DNA of 64,000 bases from Macroventuria anomochaeta. Lineage: Eukaryota; Ascomycota; Dothideomycetes; Pleosporales; Didymellaceae. Location of the stretch: positions 312,098-376,097 of the forward strand of contig NW_022985377.1 in NCBI RefSeq assembly GCF_010093625.1. The letters run 5' to 3'. The stretch's first letter is position 1; each line of letters opens with the position of its first letter. Below, one piece after another: positions 29,851 to 41,154 of this stretch. The notes under the pieces are model-generated. The model had not been told where the DNA came from, searched no databases, and saw only the letters and a list, made by a program, of their open reading frames with translations. Made by a program: the position numbers and the translations under genes.

Positions 29851-30662
29851 GGCCGCGTTTGGGAGTCGAAGGGTTGGACAGTTTTTCGTCGAAGTCTGCG
29901 TGCTTCAACAGGAAGGAGCGTGGTTTGTGGGAGGAGTAGTCGTTGGACATCGGCGAGAGCTGTGAGGCGTGTATCATGATGGTGGTGGTGGTGGTGGTGT
30001 TGTTGTTGTTGGTGGCAACGATGCTGATGTTGTTGGTGCGCGAGGAACGGAGGGAGTGCTGGTAGAGAGGCGATGTTAGGTTGTGGTAGGGTGTGCCTAG
30101 CTCGATTGTTTGGTAAGGATACACGCAGCGCGCAAACGCTGTCTTTGATATGTGAAGATACTGTGTGCACGAGGAAGTCAATGTGTGCTGGGATGCTTGC
30201 ACATTCTGTCCCGCGCTGGAGCCAGGTCAGTATGCAGGCAAGGGACGAAGGGATGCTCAAAATCCCCAATACGCGAACATGACGCGCTTCAACAATGCAA
30301 CCTCGACGAGGGACTACTCAATGGAATGTGTATCCGGATTGCCTCCGTACAATTACATTGTCAAACTCGCTTGCTATTTCTCTCATTACATAGGAAAAGC
30401 TTGTGGTATAAACTTGGCTTTGTCTCAGATCCAACGTCATGATCATCATGTAGTAAAGAAATATATCAAACTTTTCGGTTCCACCCGCAAAGGTATTTCC
30501 AAAGCTTATGTGTTCGTTTCTGTTCGTATCCAACTGCTAACAGAATCATCGCGCGCTCAACTATGAATGCTCAATGAGCGTATTAAAGAGCATATACGTA
30601 AAGCAGGCCGAAGCGAAACGGGGTATGTGGGTGAAAATAAGAAAAGTGTGTGATGGAAGAGC
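29851..30662. other. Intergenic region
   Basis: This contains a GTG/TTG-rich simple-sequence patch (ggtggtggtggtggtggtgttgttgttg, about 29980-30010) and the 3' flank of the Boi-like gene. Confidence 0.55.
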
Positions 30663-33600
30663 TCAAGACACGATTGGTGGAAGTGGCTTGTCTTGCCCCT
30701 GCTGCTGTTGCTGCTGCTGCTCAAGGTCCGGCTCATTGACTGAGGCCGTGTGGTGTGAGCCGTTCTCGGCGTAGTTGAGCAGCACCTGTGCATCGTCAAG
30801 CCCAGAGATAGCGAGGCCTTGCTTCTCATCTTCCTCATGGATGGTACTGTCTTGCAAGCTCTCTTTGCCGAGCTCACTTCTCTTACTCGATGCTGTCTCA
30901 ACGTCTTCGTCCATCAGATTTGGCGGACGCTGACGCATAGCGCGTGCCTTCTCTAGCGAGATGGTCTTCTGCTGATATGTGGTAGTAAAGGGGAGGCCTT
31001 CATCGCGGTCGATTGTGGCCTTCATGAGTGCTGCCATCCACAGTCGCCCTACTGCCAGACTATCAACAGCGAAGTAGTGCACAATAGGCTTGGTGAACTG
31101 TACGCCCTTCTGCAAGCCGGCGCGTGGTGGGACCAGCTTGAAGATGAACATGCCGTCCATACTCTCCTCAACGCTGTTCGCAGCATTAGCGCTGTCCACT
31201 GATGCCGCAGTCTGGATCGTAGCATTGTGAGGCGACGATGGTGAGGACGCTGCACGAGTGATTGATGCATGTAGACCGGTCATCCTCTCGTTATTTGCCG
31301 GCAGGACTCTGTGCGACGAAATATCGATGAGGCCCTTCTCTTCCGTGTCGTTCTCGCTGTAGTAGTACGATAACCGTCGACCTCGCAGCACAAACAGACG
31401 AGTCTTCCATGTTGTCATCAAACTAGAGGACTTTTTCTTCATCCAACCGCTGTAATCGCAGTTTTTCATGGCTTCCTGTGGTGTGATCTGTTGACGCCCC
31501 TTGAGATAAGCACTAGTGCCATGCTTGCTAGCCTTTTTCTTGGTCACTTCTTTTGTTACAGTGGAGCCACTGGTATGCCGCCTGTCGCCCTTGTCAAGCT
31601 CAAAGCTCTTCGACACCGACGTACCAGACGGTGTGCTGGATCCAGTCCTTGTTGGTGACTGCATAGGCGAATCTTTGTTCGATGAATGAGCGACATCCAC
31701 TGCGCTTGCATTGGCCCTTTCCCCACCAGTGATAGCATCTGATATTGCCCTGAGACCGACAGTGCGTGACTTCTTACTAAAGAACGAACTTGATTGTGTT
31801 GTCGCTGCTGGCGAAGGCGATGCACGACCGGTCGACGATGTCTCGCTTCCGGGAAGAGCTGGCGAATTTGCAATGGCGTCGATGCTGGGTGTGTCGTAAC
31901 TCAGCTTCGTAACAGTGGGGGGTCCATCGTTTATCGGCTTTAGCGGGCGTACGAAATCGAATGCGCTCGAGCGGTCGCTCTTGATGCTGCCTCCGTAGTA
32001 CTGCTTAGCTGCAGGAGACACAGCACCTTGTCTCATAACCGAGTCAGCACTGCCAATCCTGCTGTGCCGGCGGCTGTACGATGTGCTAATGCTAGGGTTG
32101 CGAGCAGTGTTGTCACTGTCTCTTTTCCGAAGCACATTACGGCTCTTGCGATTGTCGACCTCGCCGCCTGAGAAGTAGCCCCTGTCCAGGTCACTCGCAG
32201 CGTTTAGTCCTGCTTCTTTGGAGTCGAAAGCCGTCCCGTTAGTACTCAAGGCGTGCATATGATTCGAAGAGGCAGGGCGTTGCAAATCGTGCGAGGTCTT
32301 CTGCGGCGAACCCATAGTCCAATTGCGGTCAAACGATGGAGCCTTCCTGTGCGCTGACGCTACAGGGGCAGTTGACGCAGGCTTGACACTGCCAGGTACC
32401 GGCGGGTTCATGTTGTAATCGATCGAAGAATGCCGTCTGTTGTGGTTGAGACTACGTACAGAAGCAGCAGAAGGTCGACTGCCGAGAGGTGGAGAGGTCG
32501 GGGTTGCCTGAATCAGTGGTGATGTCGGCTCAATCGTGGAGCTCGTGGAGCGCCCTGCTGAAGACATCGCGCGGGGAATGTTCTGGCGGCTGGAGCTGCC
32601 ACGTGAGCCCATGCTCTCCCTCAGTGTGGGTATCCGAGGAAGCATGCCTGCACCGAGCGACGAAGCTCTGTTCCGTGTGGTCGTTTCCCCCATTGGCGCA
32701 AAGTCTTCCAAACTGTCGAGGGGCGTCAATGCCTTGGCAGCCTCCTTCGCGTTCCTGACCTCCTGTTGCAGGGCATTGATTTTCATCCATGTGCGCAGTC
32801 GAGGGCCCATTGGGCCCAAGTCGAATTCCTTCATGAAGATGAAGTTGCGATCCACGCCGAGCAGCGCTTCGCCGTCAATGTCCTGGTCCCTGAACACGTC
32901 GCAGTGCTTCTTCTCCACGCCCACATCCTCCAGATACTCGGCCACGCGCGCTGGCGACCATGTCTTGACCTCCTCGTCCGTGTGGTAGTCCTGCTCCTCG
33001 TCTTCCGTTTCCTGGCCATTGATGTAGGACAGGCGGTGGTGGCTGCTGTACTCGCTGCCGGAGTCGTTGTTCATGTTGGCCTTCAGGTCTCGCTGGACGA
33101 CGGCGGCGCTATGGCGGGGCGTGCTCATATCGGTGATGTGCTCGTCGATGACGCTCAGTGTCTCATGCATGACCGGGCTCCCAATGCTGACCTCATCCTG
33201 GTGCTCTTCACCGTTCAGCGTCATGCTGATACTCCTGGGTGCCGCGTTCAGCGATGTCCTGCGCGCGATCTCGGCGCCGGTGGTCGAGTTCGCAACGTTC
33301 AGGGGCTCTGTTGGGCCCTGGCCCAGGGCTGGCGACTGAGGCGCGCTCATTGGCTGGGTCGACGGCGGCTGAGAGGTCGCAGTGCCGGGCAGCTGGCTGG
33401 GTGTTTGCTGTGAGATGTTCGAGGGATCGCGCGAGTGTACGGGGAGGTTTGTTGTGGTGGGTGCTGGCGCCGGTCGCGTGTAGACTGGGATCTGTTAGAG
33501 ACGGCAACAGCCACGATAAGCTTCCCGACAGCATCGTAGCGCGTGCTCCTCGGTCGCTCCTGCCCTGGATATGCCGGCGTCTCACGTACCTTCAGGGAAC

Positions 33601-33897
33601 AGCCCGTTCTCCCCGCTCTCTGTGTTCTTTCCCAGGAACCAGCCATCGCCGAAGTCATCATCGCGCTCGATCAGCTCAATGCGATCCCCCCGCCTCAGAC
33701 TAAGCTCGTCGGGGCTACGGGCAATAAACTCGTCTGCGGTAGCCTGTCAGCAATGCTGTTGTAGCGCAGCACCATGCCCGTGATCATCGCTGGTAGAGCT
33801 CCATAGCACGCTAGAGGGGGTGGGGACACTCACGCACGACGACAAGCAGGTCGCCCGGCCGGCAGTGCTCCGTGTGGGAGCGCAGTCCGGAAGCCAT
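30663..33897 (-). CDS. Boi1/Boi2-like polarity protein (SH3-SAM-PH)
   Basis: The minus-strand exons 33897-33834, 33733-33590 and 33484-30663 encode 1009 residues. The splices build an N-terminal SH3 domain: LLVVV, joined to HEFIARSPDELSLRRGD, then DGWFLGKN...GLFPE and VYT. A SAM domain follows at about residues 210-280 (VKTWSPARVAEYLEDVGVEK, DIDGEALLGVD), then long Ser-rich linkers, and a PH domain near the C-terminus (CDYSGWMKKKSSSLMTTWKT, RLFVLRGRRLSYYYSE, ending with a Trp helix VGRLWMAALM). This order is that of yeast Boi1/Boi2, which bind Cdc42, Bem1 and the exocyst to promote secretion at growth sites. A Gln run (EQQQQQQQ) lies at the extreme C-terminus. Role in hyphal tip polarity is inferred. 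Confidence 0.88.
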
Positions 33898-34776
33898 GGC
33901 TGCGCCGAGGGGTCAAAGGAGTGGAAGGCCCAGCGCAGGTGGGCAGCAGGCGGAGGGCAGGGAGTGCAAGTCGAAGGCGTCAGACACCCAACGCTCAACT
34001 GTGCATGATGTAGTGATATAGTGCGGAAGCGTTCGCGCTATCGCCGTCGTCCCCCCAAAGCGTCTTTAGGTCTTTACGCGGACTGACTCGGATGCGCGGC
34101 TTTGAGGATGCTCCCGAGCGCGCCGTTGTTCGAAAGGTGCAGAGGACAGCTGTGGCCTAAAGTGTACTGAGGTGGTGCGGCTTTGGCCTGTATCGTGGCA
34201 CGTCTGGCGCCCTATTCTTGGACGTGGGCGGCGAGAAGCAGCCCAGCCACTCACCTTCCGTGTGCAGCAGCGCTCCCCTCATTAAATTAATTGCTGTGAT
34301 ACGTAGGACGGGCAGGAGGGCTCCACGAGCAGCACTTGATATGGCCTCCCGCTGCACGCATCGCCTTATCGCGCCCAGCAGCCGTTGTTGTTCTCGTTCT
34401 GAGCTATGCAAGTCGACAATGCTGCAGTGCAGGGCCGCCTTGACTGCCCCGTCTGCTTTGACTGCCCCGTCTGCTGTTTCACTGCTGCTGGCTGGCTCGC
34501 TAGCGCCGCGGTGGCAATTCGACAAGTCGTCGTCGCAAATGTCTTGCATCGCGACTTCCCCATAGACCCACCGCACCTGCCACTTTTCCAACAGCCCTCG
34601 ACCGCGACTTCCTCCTCGACCGAGGCAGAAGTGGCACGACACAAACAAATAGAGTTCGTTTTGCCGTGCCTCTCATGCTCGTAGACCTTTGATAGTCTGC
34701 TCGTGGACATGCTCTCCCCGCATCCGTCGCGATTCCTGGAACGGCGTGTTGCTCGCCAGTCCACGCCCCAACGAAC
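33898..34776. promoter_or_regulatory. Divergent promoter between the Boi-like and SP-RING genes
   Basis: 879 bp lie between divergent starts. Reading frames here lack recognisable motifs. A small tandem duplication (ctgccccgtctg, followed by ctttgactgccccgtctg) is seen near 34443-34470. Confidence 0.5.
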
Positions 34777-37700
34777 ATGTACCCACTACGGCGCTTCACG
34801 CCTGGTCTTCACAAAGAGAACATGACCGCCGGTGCGCGCGCCAGTGCATCGGGCGACGCTCATGTCGCCAACGCAACCGCAAGCACACTCAACTATGCGC
34901 TGGGCAGGCGACACATGAAATCATGGATGACTGGCGCCGTCAATGGTGCTCCTGCTGCGCCGCCAGATCCCACGAGGAATTCTGTACCGTCGCCCGTCAG
35001 AAAGCGAGGAAGACCTAGGAGATACCCACCGCCAGACGTTACCGACCAGCAGCACGCGACAGAGGCAGTCAGCCCCACAACTGCGCCCTCGGCTGAGAGA
35101 TTACCCTCTTCGAATTCGACGTCGCCGCAGCTTGACAATGTTGTTACAACTCATCAGCGGAATCCCAGTCGTGGTAGCGCGGAGATCACCGTGCTCCCCT
35201 CGCCCACACCAAGTGAGGACGATGCGCATGATGTAGAGGTGCAGAGCGGCGAGACTGGGCCACAGCAAAGGGCCAACCTCGGTGGATTCGAGTTTCGGCC
35301 GTTGCAGTCACCAAGTGCCTCCAGCCCGCCTCGCGCAACGGGCCCTAAGAGTCCTGTAGGACACGGGCTTGCTGCGCCAAAGCGGCCAGCGGAAGAGAAC
35401 CCAGTGCCGGTGGACAAAAGAGCACGCATCGACACTGCAGCTCGACCGCAACCAGGTGCCACGGCAAGTACACCAGTGGTAGTGTCGCCTTCAACCCTAC
35501 CCCCGTTCTCAGAGTTCCCACGACACACCTCAGCACCACGCGCCCAGCACGGGAGCCCTTCACTAGGCCAGGCGTCGAGTCGCAGCCCGTCTCTTGGTCG
35601 AGCCTCGAATGGACAAAGGGCATCTCCCCAGCTTTTGCAGGCTCAACACCTGGGCCGTCCACCTAGCTCGCGCAGTAATCCGTCTCCGGTTCAAGGTCAA
35701 CATATCCAAAGTTCACCCGCGCACCAATCGCACGTCAGCCCGCCACTAAATGCGCAACCGTTCGGGGTACCACCCGATACACACGCACAGCAGGCTGTAC
35801 AGCCTCATCGTGTTTTTCCGTCACAACGACGTGCATCATATCACGACGAGTGGTACTCGCTCGAGGCCTGCCTGCAAATATTAAGTACGTTCAGAGCGCG
35901 TTCGGTCGCTACTCGTTCACGTCGAGACGGAGAGCGCCTCACAGTCTTGGAAGAAGCGGTGAGGGAACAGGACTGGGCGTACTTGACTCTGCATCAGTAC
36001 TATTGTTTGATGACCCACTCGCCGCAGTCTCTTCCCCCAAGTCTGAGTCTGCAATGCAATGGGAACCTTCGCCCAGCATATCTGCTAATGCGGGAGGTAC
36101 TTGATGATAATCTGCAACTGTCGGCGCCTTTCATGGGCTTTTTTTGCACTTTCCCATTTGCCATCGAGTATCTTGCATCAACATGGCCTGCAAGGTTCCG
36201 GCATGCAGAGCGCGATTTTGTACAATTTGTGAATAACTGGGCGAATGTGGGTCAGTTGAGACACGTGAGTGAGAGTCGGAAGATCCCACCGACTCCGCGT
36301 GAATTTGCTAATTGTGCAATCACCTCGTTGACGTTTCAGCGCCTCCTTCTCAGGTCTATTATCCGCTCACTCTGGGGAGGTTACCCTCCTTTTGTTGCGG
36401 AGAAGCGTCATTTCGAAGAAGAGATTTTGCATGCTTTCAACCGCGCACAATTGGAGTTTGATCAGCGAAGGTCCATGGGGCAGCTTGGAGGTCGTCCACA
36501 GGCAGGCGAAGAGTTGCAAGCTTGGAGCTTCACTTTTGCTCAGATTACAAGCTCACTCGAGGCGGCGCTACGAAGCCAGGGTTTCCAGCTAATCAATCCA
36601 GCTTCACCTCAAGTCCACCTACAACAGCAACAGCAACAGCAACAGCAACAACGGCCACAACCACAAGCCTACAATACACCCAGTACTGGGGATATAGCAA
36701 TGTCTCGCCGTCGTCAACGGCCGCCTCAGGCAACACATCATCACACGGCATCGCAGGCGCAGCCCTCACCTCGCCTGCGGCAAGGTTCCACAGCGTTACT
36801 CCCACGGCCAGGCGTAATACAGCCACAGCAGCGGGTACCGAACCCTTCTCGTTTCGGCCTACATCAGGCTCACCTTCGAAGTCCGGTTTTACAGGCCATG
36901 AACCTCTCTTCTTCCGTCTATTACTTCTGGCAAGGATTCGTCCGGAAGCCGCAGAGGATAATGAATCCGAACAATATCATTGAGAAGCTGTCGTTCAAAT
37001 TCTCTGACAAAGAGATGGAGTTTGTTGCCAAACCAACACACACTGCCCCGGGCGCTGCGGACGGAAGACTCATTGATGAAAACCACAAGATGCTTCGGCT
37101 TCGCTGCGTCAAATGGCCAATCAACGAGGAGCCGAAGGATGATGCTTGGGCCATCGCCGAGAATAGCTGGATTCCTCATTCTTACTTCACTTTCAACGAT
37201 ACTCCCTTACAGCTACGGAAAAAGCTGCACAACGGAAAAGATCTTCCGGTCGATCTCACAGGCTTAGTACGAGGAGGCGAAAACATACTCGAAGTCTTGG
37301 TGATGAGCAATGCGAGCGATACTACACACCGCGATTATCTTGTCGCTATTGAGTTCCTGGGTACCATGACACAAGCCTCCATCAAAGAACGCTGCTGCAA
37401 GAACAGCATATCGGCCGGAAAGACCGTCAACGACATCAAGCGAAAGTTATCTCCCAGTGAGACCGATGACGACGATATTGCTATAGTCGAAAGCACGCTC
37501 ACAATTAACCTACGCGATCCCTTCAGCGCATCGAAGATCTGCGCCACGCCTGTGCGAGGCACAGCCTGTCTACACAACGAGTGTTTCGACCTCGACACCT
37601 TCCTCGAGACTCGACCGCGAAAGGGCGACGTCTCTGCGGCCGACCAGTGGCGCTGTCCTATATGCAAAGCAGACGCACGCCCAAACGTTTTGGTCGTTGA

Positions 37701-37926
37701 CGGGTTTCTGGTTGAAGTGCGTGACGAGCTCGAGAAGAAGGGTCTACTGGAGACAAGAGCCATTATCGTGGACAAAGACGGATCCTGGAAGCCTAAGCCG
37801 GAGGAACGAGATCCGAATGGTGTTCAGGACCGTGACACGCCCGAACCCACTCCAGCAGCAATGCTGACTGCAGCGCGGCCAAAACCTCCCGTTATCCACG
37901 AGATCATCGAACTCGACAGCGACTGA
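34777..37926 (+). CDS. SP-RING (MIZ/PIAS-type) zinc-finger protein, putative SUMO ligase
   Basis: A single exon of 1049 residues; the Met at residue 16 (MTAGARAS) is an alternative start. An AT-hook-like KRGRPRRYPPP motif sits near residue 75. Long Ser/Pro/Gln-rich stretches follow, including a run of about ten Gln near residue 615. A conserved central region (MREVLDDNLQLSAPFMGFFC) and a PINIT-like beta-rich region (FVRKPQRIMNPNNIIEKLSF...) come before the SP-RING at about residues 905-975: LRDPFSASKICATPVRGTAC, then CLHNECFDLDTFLE and WRCPICKADARPN. The C/C-H/C/CPIC spacing is that of SP-RING domains, which recruit the SUMO E2. The acidic tail HEIIELDSD resembles a SUMO-interacting motif. 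This is probably a nuclear SUMO E3; orthology to Siz1 or another PIAS branch is not decided. Confidence 0.85.
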   Translation: MYPLRRFTPGLHKENMTAGARASASGDAHVANATASTLNYALGRRHMKSWMTGAVNGAPAAPPDPTRNSVPSPVRKRGRPRRYPPPDVTDQQHATEAVSPTTAPSAERLPSSNSTSPQLDNVVTTHQRNPSRGSAEITVLPSPTPSEDDAHDVEVQSGETGPQQRANLGGFEFRPLQSPSASSPPRATGPKSPVGHGLAAPKRPAEENPVPVDKRARIDTAARPQPGATASTPVVVSPSTLPPFSEFPRHTSAPRAQHGSPSLGQASSRSPSLGRASNGQRASPQLLQAQHLGRPPSSRSNPSPVQGQHIQSSPAHQSHVSPPLNAQPFGVPPDTHAQQAVQPHRVFPSQRRASYHDEWYSLEACLQILSTFRARSVATRSRRDGERLTVLEEAVREQDWAYLTLHQYYCLMTHSPQSLPPSLSLQCNGNLRPAYLLMREVLDDNLQLSAPFMGFFCTFPFAIEYLASTWPARFRHAERDFVQFVNNWANVGQLRHVSESRKIPPTPREFANCAITSLTFQRLLLRSIIRSLWGGYPPFVAEKRHFEEEILHAFNRAQLEFDQRRSMGQLGGRPQAGEELQAWSFTFAQITSSLEAALRSQGFQLINPASPQVHLQQQQQQQQQQRPQPQAYNTPSTGDIAMSRRRQRPPQATHHHTASQAQPSPRLRQGSTALLPRPGVIQPQQRVPNPSRFGLHQAHLRSPVLQAMNLSSSVYYFWQGFVRKPQRIMNPNNIIEKLSFKFSDKEMEFVAKPTHTAPGAADGRLIDENHKMLRLRCVKWPINEEPKDDAWAIAENSWIPHSYFTFNDTPLQLRKKLHNGKDLPVDLTGLVRGGENILEVLVMSNASDTTHRDYLVAIEFLGTMTQASIKERCCKNSISAGKTVNDIKRKLSPSETDDDDIAIVESTLTINLRDPFSASKICATPVRGTACLHNECFDLDTFLETRPRKGDVSAADQWRCPICKADARPNVLVVDGFLVEVRDELEKKGLLETRAIIVDKDGSWKPKPEERDPNGVQDRDTPEPTPAAMLTAARPKPPVIHEIIELDSD

Positions 37927-38459
37927 GCTTACGAAGCTCTACTTCTTTGTGATATATTTAGGATCTATGGAGGTCTCGTAGCTAGGCGTTGTAGGCAAAA
38001 GTCGGCGTTTTGTGTGTGATATACCTTATTGTGTATATATACTTCCCTGTACGGAAACTCTGGGGAGCATGAATTTTGGGCAACAAAGGCAGCCTGAGCA
38101 TATCTGTTTCGCGGGAGAGATGATACCCACCAAATACTTTGTATAATCGATGACTTCACGACAGTGCAACCACATACTATTCTGGATGGCCTTCTCTTTC
38201 TTGGTATGCGATTCGATCTTTCCGTTACGTATTCCGCGACAGTTAGATGTACATCAACTATTTTTTGTCCGTCCTCCTCGGTGACACCATGCCCAGTCCT
38301 GCCTCGGTGTCTCGCCTTGGAGGCGCAACGAAAACTTTGGCTTGTATCGATGGCGGGTAGGCGCACCGATGACACCGGGGCAGACAATGTCGACACAGAA
38401 GTCAACGGTTGGCCGGACGCAGCAGGATCTAGTGTTGCGGCTGAGATGGGATGCAGAGG
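37927..38459. other. Intergenic region
   Basis: This is the 3' flank of the SP-RING gene, with an AT-rich patch (tgtgtatatatac near 38031). No gene is recognised. Confidence 0.5.
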
Positions 38460-39209
38460 TACTGCGCTAGTGTTCTCATCGTGAGCAACAGGTGCGATGC
38501 AAGGAGCCGAACGCCACTTTGTGAAAGCGAACTCAACGACCAGGAGCAGGTCACATGTACCAAAGTGCTAAGCAAGCATATGCATACCCAGTACAAAGCC
38601 CGTGACAATGAACGAAGAATACAAGAGCAAACAGAATGCGTTCGTAGCGATACGCCCTGCCTTGGCCTTGGGCGTATGCTGATCAATAAACAGCGAACAA
38701 AGAATGCTTCTCACTTGTGATATAAGTTTCCACTAGAGTAATGAGTGGTGTGACCAGCATGAACATGGCGATCACTCGACCAAATGTCCACTTCAGGTCA
38801 GAGGTTACAGACAAGGGATATATGTTGGTCATGCCCGAAATCAAGCCGGCCATTGGAAACCATACCTTTACGTGTCAGCAATTGCAGCATATAGAAGGGT
38901 GACTAGGTACGGACCTCGAAGAATCTTTAAGACGAACATGTTCAAAAGTACATGGTACATCAGGTACGTGGTAAATACTGGACGATATGTAATACCTTTG
39001 AGGGTAACTTTTTTGGATCTAGCGAACTCGAGAATGCACCGCAAAGGCTTCTTGACATGACGAATTAACCACTGCCGTGTGGTGAGATACACTCTTGTCG
39101 AAGTTTTGAAGAGGCGCCAGATTCGGGTTGCCATTCCAAAGAGCAAGATGACAGCAGAAACTACTGCGCGTTGTCGTTTAGACTCTAAAAATGTTGCTAT
39201 TCTCTTCAT
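38460..39209 (-). pseudogene. Possible degenerate membrane-protein gene
   Basis: On the minus strand, a basic/hydrophobic frame (39209-38868, ...MYHVLLNMFVLKILRGPYLV) is followed in another frame by VWFPMAGLISGMTNIYPLSV and KWTFGRVIAMFMLVTPLITL (about 38865-38720). These are typical transmembrane pieces of uncharacterised fungal membrane proteins. I find no clean splice that joins them, so decay is likely. Function is unknown. Confidence 0.3.
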
Positions 39210-39559
39210 AGTAGCGAGCCATCAGACCATACTCTATTCCTTTGAAGAAGCAGGTGGCGTAATCATAATTAGGGTTATAGCCAACGCGTTCAATTTGTCC
39301 CTCATTCACCGTGACGTACTGCGCTGACGGTATCAGTGCAACACAGAGCATTCTTATGGATGCCCGTAGAACCTCCTGTCACAGAGCCCAAAGAACCTTC
39401 TAGCAATCCTCCTTGCCCTGTCAAGCTTGGAAACCCTATGTGCCTGAGGTATCAAGGTATAGCCTCAGTTTAGGCATAGCCTGTGACAACCTCAACGTAG
39501 ATAGGATGAATCAATAAACCACGACACCTACTATAGGCCTCCATTGCTGCACCTTGGCT

Positions 39560-40205
39560 CCAGTTATATTACCGGGAGCTTCTCTTATCAGTTATTTATT
39601 TCAATTTCTTATAGACCTTCCCATCGCGCTGTCGCAGCTGGTTGGAGCTCATACTGGCCAGGCGATAGCTGACGCTGTCGCACAAATCCTTCAGTACTTC
39701 GGTATCAATCGCAGCAAACTCGGCTACTTTGTGTTGAATAACGCTTACGATAACGACACTGCCGTCAACAAGCTCGCTGCCATGTACAATTTCACCGCCA
39801 CCAATCGACGCCTCCGCTGCAGCTGCCACATACTCAATCTTATTGGCCAAACTATTATTTTTGGCAGAGACAATGAGACATATAGCAACGATTGCAAGCA
39901 CTACAAGGAGGAGGTTTCGGTATGAAAGAGTGGTAGCAGGGAGATTTGCTTGGCGTCTTTCTTGATGTAATAAACCATATCAACATCCCACAACAGTATC
40001 AGCTCTTTGCGAGCTGCCAGCGCCAAGCAGTGGAGGAGATGGCTATTAGTGGCTCTGTTGGCATCCGCGAGCCCATCAAGCCAGTTGTTACGTGTTGGAA
40101 TTCCTATTGCAGCGCCTTTGAGCGCGGAGTTGAGCTCCAGCAAGCTGTACTTTGTATGCTGACTACGACATCCAAGAGATCAAAGCAGCCAACTCACATA
40201 TAAGT
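39560..40205 (+). mobile_element. hAT-family transposase relic (internal fragment)
   Basis: The first frame carries VGAHTGQAIADAVAQILQYF, SKLGYFVLNNAYDNDTAVNK and RRLRCSCHILNLIGQTIIFG. The second carries LLGVFLDVINHINIPQQYQL, FASCQRQAVEEMAI and KPVVTCWNSYCSAFERGVEL. The last piece, YADYDIQEIKAANSHI, is in a third frame. These are the conserved catalytic-core blocks of fungal hAT transposases (LDNAxxND, RRLRCxxHxxNL, TRWNSxxxM). Frame changes near 39.92 kb and 40.15 kb and a TAG after KEW show it is dead. No terminal inverted repeats or 8-bp target duplication were found by eye. Confidence 0.82.
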
Positions 40206-41154
40206 AGTATAGCCACTCATTAATTGCATCAGCTTCATACTGCCTACAACTCCTGAATGTCCGAGATATTCAACTTCTACGGCTGCTATGCATGAAGTGT
40301 TGTTGGATTGAGGCTTCTGATGTAGGAAGGCATGGGAAAGCCGTGAAAACCAATTTGGAGTAACTGTCAAGGGGAGAGAAAGTGAGCAGAATCGTTCTGT
40401 ATTAGTAGCCACCTCCGTGGTGTTTATCTACACAGAAGGGAGCTGTGTGCGCTAGCCGGAAATGGAAAGGCGCAGGGCCTCAAGAAGAGCAGTAGTGGAG
40501 GTGATGACTGACAGTAACGACCTAATCCACGCAAGTGTTTGCAGGGCACACGGACTATAACGCCTGGCCAAATGGGAACGAACCTCGATACATGACTCCT
40601 TGCACAGGTGAGATGATGCCGGAGTCGTGCCCGGCGCCCGTTCGTGGTAGAGGGTTGAAGCTGCCTTCCCTACTCGAAGAGTTCGGTGGTGGCGGTGGCG
40701 GACCGGATGCAGGCGGGTGATTGGATAGTACTGGGCTGTATGGGGGTCACGGTTATCGCTGATAGGTTTGAGGTTGCCTAAACCAGCGGCTGTTGCAAAG
40801 AAGATGCTGGTAGAATTCTGTTTCTGATCCTTATGCTGACTTCTATTTTGACGAAGTACATCTGGTTCAATATCCTTTTGGCCGCGAGGAAGGTTCGAAA
40901 TATCCTCCACAGTACCAGTAACGTGACAACGCTGGCCTCAAGCTTTTCGAAATCTCATGTCAGGCCAGCGTACGTGTAGAGACAGGCGTGAAAGATCCAG
41001 ATTGCACTTGATACCTTAGCAAGTCTCCGAGCTATAATGGTGCTGTCTTCGTAGTCGTCAGGCGCCGTCTGCACTGCAGCGAGGGTATGAAGTTCATGCT
41101 TCGTCTTCGGCACACCGATCTGAATCAACCATTCCCGATACCATTTCTTCCTCC
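40206..41154. other. Gene-poor region
   Basis: Possible outer parts of the hAT element lie here, but nothing is recognisable. A short GGTGGCGGTGGCGG tract sits near 40685. Confidence 0.45.
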
